Positions 1 to 9,428 of a stretch of DNA of 64,000 nucleotides are shown one piece after another. The notes beneath the pieces are model-generated. The model ran no database searches. It was not told the DNA's origin and saw nothing but the letters and a program-made list of their open reading frames with translations. The position numbers and the translations under genes are program-made. Source of the DNA: Ferdinandcohnia sp036962685 (GTDB lineage Bacteria > Bacillota > Bacilli > Bacillales > Bacillaceae_L); the NCBI RefSeq assembly GCF_036962685.1, contig NZ_JBALOP010000039.1, positions 29,103-93,102 on the forward strand. Direction: 5' to 3'. Each line of letters starts with the position of its first letter. Position 1 is the first letter of the stretch.

Positions 1-1
1 C

Positions 2-823
2 TTTTTAGTATCCTATTTTGGATTAACAACGGTTGATGCAGGATTGCGGACGGCTGGATTTATCACGCTTGCAACCCTTTTACGGCCAGTTGGGGGATGG
101 CTTGGTGATAAATTCAATCCATATTTAATTTTGTTTATTGTATTTAACGTCATCACTTTTGCAGGAGTGCTTCTTGCTTTTACACCTGATATTGTCTTAT
201 ATACCCTTGGTTGCCTGCTCGTTTCGATTTGCGCTGGAATCGGCAATGGGACGATTTTCAAGCTCGTTCCGTATTATTTTTCAAAGCAAGCTGGAATTGT
301 CAACGGAATCGTGTCGGCAATGGGTGGATTAGGCGGATTCTTCCCACCGCTCGTGCTTTCAATTGTGTTTGGTATGACGGGGCACTACGCAATCGGATTT
401 ATGTCCCTTGCAATGTTTGCACTTTTAAGCTCAGTATTCGTCGTGTGGATGTTCTACACTGAAAAAATTCAGCTCGAAGCAAAGCTTATCGAAAATGTCG
501 CCCAGGGGATGATGGTCACAAATCCAAAGGGAATTATTCAAAAAGTCAACCATGCGTTTACAACGGTTACGGGCTTTGACCCAGAAGAAGCAATCGGAAA
601 AACGCCAAGTATTCTACGTTCCGGGAAGCATGATTCCGCCTTTTACGATCAGATGTGGAATTCTATACACGAACAAGGCTATTGGCAGGGTGAAATTTGG
701 AATAGACGGAAAAACAAAGAACTCTATCGAGAATGGCTGACCATTAGTGAAGTGAAAAATGAAGTTGGTGAGGTCAAGTATTACGTTGGGCTCTTCAATG
801 ATCTAACCGAACAGGACTCATAA
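2..823 (+). CDS. narK: NarK-type nitrate/nitrite MFS transporter with C-terminal PAS domain (5' end missing)
   Basis: The reading frame is open to the left edge, so the start lies outside the window. The visible part is 273 residues. The first ~150 are major facilitator membrane helices with a NarK-like loop (RPVGGWLGDK, the MFS motif between helices) and an FF-P glycine-rich helix (GGLGGFFPPL) typical of nitrate/nitrite porters. After a last helix ending VVWMFYTEKI, residues ~160-273 form a PAS domain with its PAC tail (ending YYVGLFNDLTEQ), including the usual GFDPEEAIGKTP and W-I-N/RRK-G-E features. Location two genes upstream of the narGHJI group supports nitrate import/nitrite export. 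The PAS fusion suggests a sensory or gating role; that part is inference. A hairpin terminator follows 94 bases later. Confidence 0.85.
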   Translation, partial: FLVSYFGLTTVDAGLRTAGFITLATLLRPVGGWLGDKFNPYLILFIVFNVITFAGVLLAFTPDIVLYTLGCLLVSICAGIGNGTIFKLVPYYFSKQAGIVNGIVSAMGGLGGFFPPLVLSIVFGMTGHYAIGFMSLAMFALLSSVFVVWMFYTEKIQLEAKLIENVAQGMMVTNPKGIIQKVNHAFTTVTGFDPEEAIGKTPSILRSGKHDSAFYDQMWNSIHEQGYWQGEIWNRRKNKELYREWLTISEVKNEVGEVKYYVGLFNDLTEQDS

Positions 824-916
824 CAAAGAAAAGCTGAGGGTAAAACTGTACAAAAATGTATGATTTATAAAGGTCAACTATCGGGACTTAAATTTAATTA
901 AGCTGATTAAATATTG

Positions 917-944
917 AACGCTCAAATCTGAGCGTTTTTATTTT
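917..944 (+). terminator. Intrinsic terminator after the narK-PAS gene
   Basis: Perfect 8-bp stem AACGCTCA / TGAGCGTT with an AATC loop, followed by TTTATTTT. It closes the transcript of the transporter gene. Confidence 0.85.
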
Positions 945-1180
945 GCCCATTAAACTGCCAATTCGGCATTTTTTTATGTAAAAAGACGACTTTAGGAGGA
1001 GTTACCCTTACTTTGTTTTCGGGACTAAATAACTGTTTTATTTTAATTATTCAAAATATTATAGAAGCGGTAAGTAGATAACGCTATACTACTGATATAT
1101 TAATATGCATGATAACAAAAATTAAGGAGGTAGGTGATTTATTTTTAAAAAATGTAAGCGTTTAATTACAAGAAGACGGG
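945..1180. other. Intergenic region upstream of the two-copy hydrolase
   Basis: No gene is seen. The stretch is very AT-rich. It holds a strong Shine-Dalgarno-like AAGGAGG at 1124-1130 that serves only a 4-codon GTG frame (1134-1148) and lies about 50 bases before the hydrolase start, and a possible catabolite-repression site at 1153-1166. The promoter of the hydrolase gene must lie here but I cannot assign -35/-10 boxes with confidence. Confidence 0.5.
1153..1166 (+). promoter_or_regulatory. Possible cre (CcpA) site
   Basis: TGTAAGCGTTTAAT matches the Bacillus cre consensus TGWNANCGNTNWCA except for the last two bases. It sits 15-28 bases before the hydrolase start, where CcpA binding would repress expression. 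Weak evidence. Confidence 0.35.
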
Positions 1181-4100
1181 GTGAAAGTTTTGAAACGAGG
1201 AAAACAAATTTCCGTTGTTATTCTCTCAGCTATGCTATTACTAAGCGGGGGAATATCAACAATGGCAGCGAATGAAGGTACCCACAAGGTGGAACGGGCA
1301 CAAAATGCAAATGCACATAAAGACCAAGGTAAAATTAAGAAGGCGATAAAGCAGCTTCCAACTGTAAAAGAAATTCCTTACGGAGAGGGGATGACTTTTC
1401 ATAGTGAACCAACTGACATCAGCCACCCATTCAGTTCCATGTACAGTTCAAGCGGACAAGTAGATATTTGGAATAATTACGGCTATGACGAAAAGGAATT
1501 TTTCATGTCAGGGAAAGCAAATGTTTATAGTATAGATGATAAGGATGTTCCTTTTATCAAGTCATCTGACAATGATTATACAACAAGGCTGCTAGTAAGA
1601 TTTCCAAAGGAAACAGCAAAGTTTTCTGGCCGCGTGTATGTTGATATCTTGAATGCTTCAAGTGGAGTAGACTTAGAGGATACTTGGGGGAGAAGCTATG
1701 ATTGGTACATGAACGAAGGACATGCCTATATTGGGATTACTTCAAAAACAGATACCATTAATGCTTTGAAAAGATTTGATAGTGAGAGATATGCTGACCT
1801 TAATTGGCTGGTTAATGGCAAGGATGAAAATGGTCTGATTTGGGATATGCTTTCCCAATTGGGCACTAAGCTTCGCAGCGAAAGTGCAGGCGACATTTTA
1901 GGTGGTCTAAAACCTGAATATGTCTATTTATCTGGACAGAGTCAATCAGGCTTTTATTTAAATACTTATATTACTTTATTTGACAGTTTATTAAAAAATT
2001 CAAATAGTGGAAAGCCATTATTTGATGGCTATATGAATTTGGTTGGCCCCGGCACAACAAATGTTCATTCAGGAGGTCCTCAACCAAGTGTTACCTATTC
2101 AGAAACGAGTGTTCCATATATTGTTATTATGTCTGAATTTGAGCATATGTTTGCAAACCTACCAATCTATGAATATGAGAGAAAACATGATTCATCTTCA
2201 ACCAAAAATAAGTTTAGATTTTATGAAGTAGCAGGTACACCACATACAGATCCAACCCTGGACGTTATTCCGTTTAGCGATGAAATTAAACTTGGAAATG
2301 GGAAGGGAAGACCACCAAAAGAGTATGATCCTGGCCATTATGAAAGCGATTTAAATTTGCAGATTTATGTAAATGCTGCACAGGAAAACATGCATAAGTG
2401 GGTAACCGAAGGAATTCCGGCCCCTTCTGCTGATGACAAATGGATTGATTTTAATGAATCAATTGTAGACGGTAAAACCATTTATACTCCTAAAAAAGAT
2501 GAGCATGGTAATGCATTGGGTGGTATTCGTGCACCACAGATTGAGTATCCAATTGCGACCTATTATCCTAGTAGAAATGGTCTGCCTTTTGAAACGAATG
2601 GAAGTATGGTTTTCTTTACTGCTGATAAAATTGCAAAGCTATACTCTAATTATGAGAAAGATTACAAGAAGCCCTTCTTAGAGCAGGCAAAAAAGCTACT
2701 AGATGACGGATATATCTTACAAGAAGGTTATGACAAGCTAGTTGACTATGTCAATGAAAAGAAAGGCTTTGGCGGACCTGACGCGAATGAGATTTACGCT
2801 ATTTCAAAAGCTAAACCAAATAAGATTGAAGAAAAACCATTTAATCCTGAAAAAGTCGGTTTTGATCATAACGAACAGGACACAGCTACTAATCCAGAGC
2901 TAAGCCATCCATATAATTCAATGCTTGATTCTGTTGGCAAGATTGATATTTGGAATGATTATGATTATACGGAAAAGGAATTTTTCGTTTCCGGAAATGC
3001 CAATATTTACGAGCTTGGCAATGTTGAAGGGAATGATGTGCCAACCGTAAAAAGTGGACCCTATGATTACACGAACAGAATCATTGTGCGTATGCCAAAG
3101 GATATGAAAGATTTCTCCGGTGCAGTTTATATTGATATTTTAAATGCCTCCAATAATTCTGATATGGAAGATACATGGAGAAGAAGCTGGGAATATTTCA
3201 TGGATAATGGGCATGGTTATATCGGGATCACTTCGAAAAATGTAAATGTCACAGCATTGAAAACATTCGATCCTGTCCGTTATTCCGATATTGATTGGGT
3301 TGCGGATAAAGAAGGTCAGTATGAAAATGGTTTGTTCTGGGATATGCTTTCCCAGCTTGGAGTTGCATTAAATGATGAGAATCAAAGTAAGCAAATTCTT
3401 GGTACAAAGCCTGATTTTGTGTTCTTGGGTGGACAAAGTCAGTCGGGAATGTATTTGAATACGTATACAGATGTGTTCCAACCCTACTTATACAATGCTG
3501 AAAAAGACGAGTATTTATTTGACGGTTATTATAATTGGGTAGGTGCAATCCCAACCTCGATTCAGCCGTCGAAAGATGTGATGCCATCTTTATATGACAA
3601 GAATACACCAAAGTCTGTTTATAAGGCGATGGGCGTTCCGAAAATTGTCATCATGTCTCAGGCAGAAGCTGGATTTAAGGAAGGAAAAGGGCTTTTCCCA
3701 TCTTATAAAAATAAACAAGATCAAAACAGCAAGTCGGATATTTTTAGACTATATGAGGTAGCGAATGCTCCACATTCAGATGCAATTTCGCCGATTATCC
3801 AGAATAATGATGCTCTTATAAAAGCTGGAGTGAGCCCGAGAAAATATCCGATTAGTCCGCTTCCAAATACGATAAAGAGTAATTTGCATATCGATATGTT
3901 TGTAAGTGGTGCGCTTGATAACCTTTATGAATATGCTGCTGCTAAAAAAGCTAATCCAAATGCAGACTCGGAAAAATACTTCCCGGCAGCAGATGATAAA
4001 TGGTTAGAGTTAGACACAAATTCACAAAAACTTACAAGAGATGCAAACGGTAATGTGACCGGAGGAATCCGCCATCCATTGTCAGATAATCCACTTGCTT

Positions 4101-4297
4101 CGTACATGATCCAAAATGATTTTATGACAATGTTTAGTGTTGACAAGCTTAATGAGCTTTATGGTACAAGAGTGAATTGGGTTTCAAAAATGAATGCTTC
4201 TGTCGACAACCTATTAGCGCAAGATTTAATTCCGCAATCCGTTGCAGATTCATACAAAGAGGTCATTGCAAGTCATACAAAGCCTTGGAATGAATAA
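1181..4297 (+). CDS. Secreted protein of two tandem alpha/beta-hydrolase domains
   Basis: 1038 residues with an N-terminal signal peptide (KRGK, hydrophobic core, STMAAN around residue 28). The body is two homologous copies, roughly residues 70-540 and 565-1035. Each copy repeats the same marks: HPF/YSSM/SML..VDIWN-Y, a nucleophile-elbow-like GQSQSG (residues 252-257 and 751-756), and a histidine segment (GTPHTD with His355, NAPHSD with His865). This agrees with the large alpha/beta-hydrolase-domain family (Pfam Abhydrolase_10 type), whose members are usually single-copy and poorly characterised. Substrate unknown; esterase-like activity is inference. The start could be GTG at 1181 or TTG at 1190, the latter better placed behind GGGGTGA. 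The gene stands alone, with terminators on both sides. Confidence 0.75.
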   Translation: MKVLKRGKQISVVILSAMLLLSGGISTMAANEGTHKVERAQNANAHKDQGKIKKAIKQLPTVKEIPYGEGMTFHSEPTDISHPFSSMYSSSGQVDIWNNYGYDEKEFFMSGKANVYSIDDKDVPFIKSSDNDYTTRLLVRFPKETAKFSGRVYVDILNASSGVDLEDTWGRSYDWYMNEGHAYIGITSKTDTINALKRFDSERYADLNWLVNGKDENGLIWDMLSQLGTKLRSESAGDILGGLKPEYVYLSGQSQSGFYLNTYITLFDSLLKNSNSGKPLFDGYMNLVGPGTTNVHSGGPQPSVTYSETSVPYIVIMSEFEHMFANLPIYEYERKHDSSSTKNKFRFYEVAGTPHTDPTLDVIPFSDEIKLGNGKGRPPKEYDPGHYESDLNLQIYVNAAQENMHKWVTEGIPAPSADDKWIDFNESIVDGKTIYTPKKDEHGNALGGIRAPQIEYPIATYYPSRNGLPFETNGSMVFFTADKIAKLYSNYEKDYKKPFLEQAKKLLDDGYILQEGYDKLVDYVNEKKGFGGPDANEIYAISKAKPNKIEEKPFNPEKVGFDHNEQDTATNPELSHPYNSMLDSVGKIDIWNDYDYTEKEFFVSGNANIYELGNVEGNDVPTVKSGPYDYTNRIIVRMPKDMKDFSGAVYIDILNASNNSDMEDTWRRSWEYFMDNGHGYIGITSKNVNVTALKTFDPVRYSDIDWVADKEGQYENGLFWDMLSQLGVALNDENQSKQILGTKPDFVFLGGQSQSGMYLNTYTDVFQPYLYNAEKDEYLFDGYYNWVGAIPTSIQPSKDVMPSLYDKNTPKSVYKAMGVPKIVIMSQAEAGFKEGKGLFPSYKNKQDQNSKSDIFRLYEVANAPHSDAISPIIQNNDALIKAGVSPRKYPISPLPNTIKSNLHIDMFVSGALDNLYEYAAAKKANPNADSEKYFPAADDKWLELDTNSQKLTRDANGNVTGGIRHPLSDNPLASYMIQNDFMTMFSVDKLNELYGTRVNWVSKMNASVDNLLAQDLIPQSVADSYKEVIASHTKPWNE

Positions 4298-4353
4298 GCT
4301 AATAACCGGATGGACATAACCAAAAGACAAAAGAATAAAGTGTTGTTATATGG

Positions 4354-4383
4354 AGAGCCGGGGTGTATACCCCGGCTCTTTTT
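4354..4383 (+). terminator. Intrinsic terminator after the hydrolase gene
   Basis: 10-bp perfect stem AGAGCCGGGG / CCCCGGCTCT, 6-base loop, then a T-tract. Confidence 0.95.
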
Positions 4384-4525
4384 GTGCATTTAATTCAAAA
4401 ATGTTATACCCGAATTTTTCATATTTCAATTATGACATTTTTGAGGAAATGAACGCATAGGAGTTTAAGTAGAATCTAGATGGAAAGGATTATGAGGATA
4501 GTTCTAATTTTGTAAGGAAGAAAGG

Positions 4526-4960
4526 ATGAACGTAATGGCAACAGGACCAAGTTTACGAAAAACAGATTCTCATTCAGCGATTCACGAGGCGGCTTTACAT
4601 GAGGCAAAGGAGCTCCGAAACATATTTAGAAAGTGCGTTGAAGAAGGAAATAAGGAAAAAGCACTTCAGGTTGCCGAGGTTGCAATTGACCATTGGGAAT
4701 CTAGAACTCTGAAACATGCTGATTCAGAAGAAGAGGGCTTATATAAAGAACTAATCGAAAAAAATCCAAAGCTTGAAAAACTGGTAAATCAGCTTACACG
4801 CGATCATGATTTAATGCGTCGAATCGTTGCGACAATGAAGAAAAGCTTGGAAACAGAAGAGGCTGATCATCGCATGATTCCTCTCTTAGATAGCTTAATT
4901 ATCATTGATGAAATCCATAACGATGACGAGATGAATAAACTGCTAGCGAATAACGAATAA
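4526..4960 (+). CDS. Hemerythrin-domain protein
   Basis: 144 residues, helical throughout. Histidines and acids are placed as in hemerythrin-like four-helix bundles that bind a di-iron centre: His24/His30-E, a DHWESRTLKHADSEEE segment with HxxxE spacing, DHD near residue 94, and a C-terminal IIIDEIHNDDE. Such proteins bind O2 or NO or repair iron-sulphur clusters. It opens the gene group that ends in narGHJI, so protection or repair of the nitrate reductase, or NO handling, is a reasonable inference. AAGGAAG precedes the ATG at 4526; ATG 4535, behind AAAGGA, is an equally good start. Confidence 0.8.
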   Translation: MNVMATGPSLRKTDSHSAIHEAALHEAKELRNIFRKCVEEGNKEKALQVAEVAIDHWESRTLKHADSEEEGLYKELIEKNPKLEKLVNQLTRDHDLMRRIVATMKKSLETEEADHRMIPLLDSLIIIDEIHNDDEMNKLLANNE

Positions 4961-4999
4961 TAAAATGAAAAATTAGGAAGAAGTGGAAAGGAGATGTAA

Positions 5000-5311
5000 A
5001 TGGGTAAAAAAGATGCAATTGAGGAAAAACTACTAAGGTTTGCTGCGCCAAATCTATATCAAAAGATGGTTGATACATTTTTCGAATATAACATTCATTC
5101 CTACGATATCTATGCAACCGTGGTGAAGCAGGAGGAAGGCTATGACTTAACATTAAGATTCTCTCAATCATTTTCACAATCTGTTACAGCCTTTATAAGC
5201 TTTGAACAAGCAAATGATCCCGATGAAGAGATAGCTTCCTTTTTCAAAGAAACAGCTGAAAAATGTAAGAATCAATTGATATCAGACTATTACAAGATGA
5301 TTAAACTTTGA
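5000..5311 (+). CDS. Conserved-looking small protein of unknown function in the nar group
   Basis: 103 residues, soluble, no signal peptide or cysteines. I do not recognise the family. It starts with ATG behind AAAGGAGATG, 39 bases after the hemerythrin gene, on the same strand as narGHJI. Acidic and aromatic residues alternate (TFFEYNIHSYDIYATVV, LTLRFSQSFS), suggesting a small alpha/beta fold. Position suggests a nitrate-respiration accessory role, but nothing in the sequence proves this. Confidence 0.7.
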   Translation: MGKKDAIEEKLLRFAAPNLYQKMVDTFFEYNIHSYDIYATVVKQEEGYDLTLRFSQSFSQSVTAFISFEQANDPDEEIASFFKETAEKCKNQLISDYYKMIKL

Positions 5312-5330
5312 AAATGTCGTACTTAGTTTT

Positions 5331-5458
5331 TGATGTCTAGTTCCATGCGCCATCGGCTCTCGGGTCTAAGCCAATCGCTTCGGAAGGCAAAAAGCGCCTT
5401 CTGTCAGCGCTCGTCTTATGCTTGTCGCCGATAAACGGGCGCTTTGCACTTTTCTTAT
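5331..5458. repeat. Dispersed intergenic repeat, copy 1
   Basis: Begins TGATGTCTAG and ends GCACTTTTCTTAT. Shares blocks AAGCCAATCGCTTC, GAAGGCAAAAAG and CTGTCAGCGCTCGTCTT with the copy at 55157-55407. Elements of this kind (GATGTCTAG...TTTTCTTATT, internally self-complementary) are scattered between genes in many Bacillus genomes. The inner part can fold, e.g. GGCAAAAAGCGCC and GCGCC/GGGCGC pairings. It sits within the nar gene group, directly before the next ribosome binding site. Confidence 0.7.
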
Positions 5459-5473
5459 AAAGGGGTTGGTTTG

Positions 5474-5767
5474 TTGTTTTCCATGGAGAATGATGCAATG
5501 TTAATTGATGATCGAGAAGACTTGATTGCTGTTTTACGGATGAGATTTGGTGATATTCCTGGAAAAATGATTGAAGAAATCTATGAAATCCAGGATATGA
5601 GCACACTTCAGCGTCTTATCTTAGCGGCCGCAAATGCCTCAAGCTGGCAGGTCTTTCTTGAAGAATTTCAAGCAGGCACACAAAGTTTCAGGTTAGTGGG
5701 CGAGGACTTTAACCCATTGGCTAATATCCTGAAGGGAAGGGATGGAGACATTGGCAAAGCAAAATAG
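5474..5767 (+). CDS. Small unknown protein overlapping narG
   Basis: About 97 residues. The start is uncertain: TTG 5471/5474 lies at proper distance behind AAAGGGG (5459-5465), while ATG 5483 lacks a close ribosome binding site. The stop overlaps narG by 26 bases, so the two are probably translationally coupled. The middle, LRMRFGDIPGKMIEEIYEIQDMSTLQRLILAA, resembles the helical RFG-(D/E)-(I/L)-P...I..I..L..L motif found at the C-termini of Rpn/YadD and DUF4351-type proteins, but here it stands alone. Function unknown; its place suggests a link to nitrate reductase synthesis. Confidence 0.65.
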   Translation: MFSMENDAMLIDDREDLIAVLRMRFGDIPGKMIEEIYEIQDMSTLQRLILAAANASSWQVFLEEFQAGTQSFRLVGEDFNPLANILKGRDGDIGKAK

Positions 5768-8700
5768 TCTCTTTCACTCGCTAAAGCATTTAGTGCGTGG
5801 AGAGCGTATAAACGATGGTTGGACAGAAGAAAATCCACGCCCGCGAGACTGGGAATCGGTTTACCGAAATCGTTGGGCCCATGATAAGGTTGTCCGTTCC
5901 ACACATGGAGTGAACTGTACGGGCTCATGCAGTTGGAAAATTCATGTCAAAGACGGGATTATCGCCTATGAAACTCAGCAAACAGACTATCCTTCAACGG
6001 GAGATAATTTCCCAGATTACGAGCCCCGTGGATGCCCACGTGGTGCGAGTTTTTCATGGTATACATACAGCCCAACGCGAGTGAAATATCCCTATGTTCG
6101 TGGTGACCTTCTCGCTCTTTGGAAGGATGAAGTCGCAAAGGCGGATAATCCTGTCCAAGCATGGGAAAATATCGTCAGCAATCCAGAAAAGCGAAAAGCA
6201 TATGTTTCTGTCCGTGGTAAGGGTGGCTTCGTAAGAGGAAACTGGAAGGATGTTTGCCAAATGATTGCAGCATCCACCATTCATACGATTAAAAAATACG
6301 GTCCCGATCGGGTCGTAGGATTCAGCCCAATTCCCGCGATGTCAATGGTGAGCTATGCTGGTGGGGCAAGATTTTTATCTCTAATCGGTGGAACCATTCT
6401 TAGCTTCTATGATTGGTATGCGGACTTGCCGCCTGCATCACCACAGGTGTGGGGTGACCAGACCGATGTTCCGGAAAGCGGCGATTGGTACAACACAAAA
6501 TACTTCATTATTTGGGGTACCAATATTCCACAAACGAGAACGCCAGATGCCCATTTTATGGTGGAAGCTCGTTATAACGGAACAAAGGTAGTTGGGGTAA
6601 GCCCGGACTACGCGGAATATGACAAGTTTGCCGACATATGGCTTCCCGCAAAAGCGGGCACAGACGGTGCACTAGCCATGGCGATGACCCATGTGATTTT
6701 AAAGGAATTTTATGTGGATAAAGAAACACCTTATTTCCGTGATTATGCGAAAAAATACACAGATTTACCGTTCTTAATTACCCTGAGTAAAAAAGGAGAA
6801 AGCTATCGCTCTGACCGGTTTCTAAGAGCTTCTGATTTTTCCGACCAACACGAGCTTGGTGATTGGAAGACTGTGGTTTGGGATGAAACGACAAATCAAA
6901 TCGCAATACCAAATGGAAGCCAAGGCTTCAGATGGGACAGCAGCACGAAATGGAATCTTGACATGACTACGGAGGATGGCACAAGTATCAATCCAAAGCT
7001 AAGCTTTATCAACGATTCAGATGATGTTGCCATGGTCGAATTCCCTTATTTTGCGGAAAAAGAAGGCGGAAAAGTAGAGCGCGGTGTTCCAATTAAACGG
7101 ATGAAGGACCAATCGGGCAATGAACTGATTGTAACAACCGTTTATGACTTAATGCTTGCGCACACTGGTATTAGCCGCGGGCTTCAAGGTGATTATCCGA
7201 CTGATTATAATGACACAGCGAGACCATATACACCTGCATGGCAGGAAAGCATAACAGGTGTGAAAAAGGAACATGTTATCCAGGTTGCGCGTGAATTTGC
7301 AGAAAATGCAGAACTGACCCAAGGTAAATCCATGATTGCCATGGGCGGAGGAACAAACCACTGGTTCCATAGTGACCAAATCTATCGTGCCATTTTAAAC
7401 CTTGTTCTCCTAACAGGTTCACAAGGCGTCAATGGTGGTGGTTGGGCGCACTATGTAGGACAGGAGAAGGTGCGTCCATTAGAGGGATTCTCTCAAATTG
7501 CGTTTGCTAACGATTGGGTAAAAGCACCTCGTCTCATGAACGGTACATCCTTTTTCTATTTTGCAACTGAGCAGTTCCGTTATGAATACGATTTTGATGA
7601 TAAAGAAACGGACTGGGGCAGCAAGTATTCCAATATGCACCCTGCTGATTTTAATGCGATGTCATCACGTCTTGGTTGGTTACCAAGCTTCCCAACACTC
7701 TCGCAAAATTCATTGGAGGTCATGAAGGAAGCCCGTTCGAAACATAGTGATGACAAATCCGTGACGGATTATATCGCAAAACAACTGGTCGATGGGGAGT
7801 TAGATTTTGCAATTGAAAATCCAAATGATCCACGAAACTTCCCAAGAGTCTTCTTTAATTGGCGCTCCAATTTATTAGGAGACAGCGGGAAAGGTCATGA
7901 GTATTTCGTAAAGCATTTAATTGGCTCAAAGGATACGGTTTTATCAGACCCAGAACAATCTTGGCAGCCAAAGGATGTCAACATTTCAGAAAAACCGCCT
8001 GAAGGAAAAACGGATCTCTTTGTAAGTATGGATTTCCGAATGACTAGTTCAGGGCTGTTCTCTGACATTATCCTGCCTGCTGCTACATGGTATGAAAAAC
8101 AAGACATCAGTACAACGGATCTACATCCATTTGTGCATCCATTTAATGCGGCAATTAGCCCGCCATGGGAAACAAGAAGTGACTGGGATGCATTTAGGGA
8201 AATCGCAAAAGCATTCTCGGAGCTTGCAAAAGACCATTTGCCAGCCCAAGAGGATCTCGTCATTTCCCCACTTGCCCATGACACGATTAATGAAATAGCT
8301 CAGCCTTTTGGAAAAGTGAAGGATTGGCGTAAAGGCGAAGTGGAAGGTATTCCAGGAAAAACGATGCCGAACCTCAATTTTGTGAAGCGAGATTATCCAA
8401 ATGTGTATGATATGTGGATAACTGTCGGACCGAATATTAAAAATGGATACGGAACGAAAGGAGTCAAAATCCCTGGGGATAAAGTATTCCAATCCTTGAC
8501 GGATCGCCTCGGACCTTCAAAATCTGAAGGTGTCGGTAAAGGACTCCCATCTTTATATTCCGATGTCAAAGCAATCAATGCAATCCTTCTCATGTCAGGG
8601 GCCACAAATGGGAAGCGTGCTGTTGAAGGCTGGAAGTCTATGGAACAAAAAACAGGGAAGAAGCTCAGTCATATTGCTAAAGAGCGTGAAGAAGAAGACT

Positions 8701-9428
8701 TTACATTAGATGCCTTGACCATTCAGCCAAGACAAACCCTTTCAACACCGGTTTGGAGTGGGCTTGAGAATGACGGTCGCCGTTATTCACCATTTACAGT
8801 AAACAAAGAGTTTCATATTCCATGGCACACTCTTACAGGAAGACAAAGCTTTTATTTAGATCATGAAGTCATGCTCGATTATGGTGAAGGGCTTCCACTC
8901 TACCTGCCGCCAATTAACAAAGGTCCTTTTATTAAAGGGGAAAAAGAGGTTGAGAACAGTGGAAAGTCAATTACGCTTCGTTATATGACGCCACACCAAA
9001 AGTGGGGTATCCACACGATGTTCACGGATACCAAAAACATGGTGCAGCTATTTAGAGGCTGGCAGGTTGTCTGGTTGAACGAGGAGGATGCTGCTGAAAT
9101 CGGTATTAAGGATAATGACTGGATTGAATTATACAATCGAAACGGTGCCGTTGTAGCTAGGGCTGTGTTAACCTACAGAATGCCGCGCGGCGCGGTCTAT
9201 ATGCATCATGCCCAAGACCGGGTTATGGGAGTACCAGGAAACACAATCAATAAAAATCGTGGTGGAACACATAACAGCGTGACGAGAATTTATCCAAAGG
9301 CAACACATATGATTGGTGGTTATTCACAGCTAAGCTATGGATTCAATTATTATGGACCAACAGGTAGCCAACGAGATACGTTAACGATTGTTCGCCCATT
9401 AAAGGAGGTCGACTGGCTTGAGAATTAA
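5742..9428 (+). CDS. narG: Respiratory nitrate reductase alpha subunit (molybdenum catalytic subunit)
   Basis: 1228 residues, the normal size for membrane-bound NarG. The FS0 iron-sulphur cluster ligands are visible as His55-x3-Cys59-x3-Cys63 and Cys98 (HGVNCTGSC ... RGCPRG). The Mo-bis-MGD site shows the NarG signature SFYDWYADLPPASP followed by WGDQTDVPES, with the Asp that coordinates Mo. No Tat signal, as expected for a cytoplasm-facing subunit. It reduces nitrate to nitrite with electrons from NarH. ATG 5742 follows GAAGGGAAGG; the gene overlaps its upstream neighbour and, by 11 bases, narH. First of four nar structural genes. Confidence 0.98.
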   Translation: METLAKQNSLFHSLKHLVRGERINDGWTEENPRPRDWESVYRNRWAHDKVVRSTHGVNCTGSCSWKIHVKDGIIAYETQQTDYPSTGDNFPDYEPRGCPRGASFSWYTYSPTRVKYPYVRGDLLALWKDEVAKADNPVQAWENIVSNPEKRKAYVSVRGKGGFVRGNWKDVCQMIAASTIHTIKKYGPDRVVGFSPIPAMSMVSYAGGARFLSLIGGTILSFYDWYADLPPASPQVWGDQTDVPESGDWYNTKYFIIWGTNIPQTRTPDAHFMVEARYNGTKVVGVSPDYAEYDKFADIWLPAKAGTDGALAMAMTHVILKEFYVDKETPYFRDYAKKYTDLPFLITLSKKGESYRSDRFLRASDFSDQHELGDWKTVVWDETTNQIAIPNGSQGFRWDSSTKWNLDMTTEDGTSINPKLSFINDSDDVAMVEFPYFAEKEGGKVERGVPIKRMKDQSGNELIVTTVYDLMLAHTGISRGLQGDYPTDYNDTARPYTPAWQESITGVKKEHVIQVAREFAENAELTQGKSMIAMGGGTNHWFHSDQIYRAILNLVLLTGSQGVNGGGWAHYVGQEKVRPLEGFSQIAFANDWVKAPRLMNGTSFFYFATEQFRYEYDFDDKETDWGSKYSNMHPADFNAMSSRLGWLPSFPTLSQNSLEVMKEARSKHSDDKSVTDYIAKQLVDGELDFAIENPNDPRNFPRVFFNWRSNLLGDSGKGHEYFVKHLIGSKDTVLSDPEQSWQPKDVNISEKPPEGKTDLFVSMDFRMTSSGLFSDIILPAATWYEKQDISTTDLHPFVHPFNAAISPPWETRSDWDAFREIAKAFSELAKDHLPAQEDLVISPLAHDTINEIAQPFGKVKDWRKGEVEGIPGKTMPNLNFVKRDYPNVYDMWITVGPNIKNGYGTKGVKIPGDKVFQSLTDRLGPSKSEGVGKGLPSLYSDVKAINAILLMSGATNGKRAVEGWKSMEQKTGKKLSHIAKEREEEDFTLDALTIQPRQTLSTPVWSGLENDGRRYSPFTVNKEFHIPWHTLTGRQSFYLDHEVMLDYGEGLPLYLPPINKGPFIKGEKEVENSGKSITLRYMTPHQKWGIHTMFTDTKNMVQLFRGWQVVWLNEEDAAEIGIKDNDWIELYNRNGAVVARAVLTYRMPRGAVYMHHAQDRVMGVPGNTINKNRGGTHNSVTRIYPKATHMIGGYSQLSYGFNYYGPTGSQRDTLTIVRPLKEVDWLEN

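Noticed and set aside
1134..1148. Leader peptide gene behind the strong AAGGAGG at 1124
   Set aside because: The frame is only four codons, with no codon bias or attenuator next to it; more likely a chance or relic ribosome binding site.
3249..3611. Leftward 120-residue reading frame inside the hydrolase gene
   Set aside because: It is antisense to a clearly coding gene, has no ribosome binding site and no recognisable protein features.
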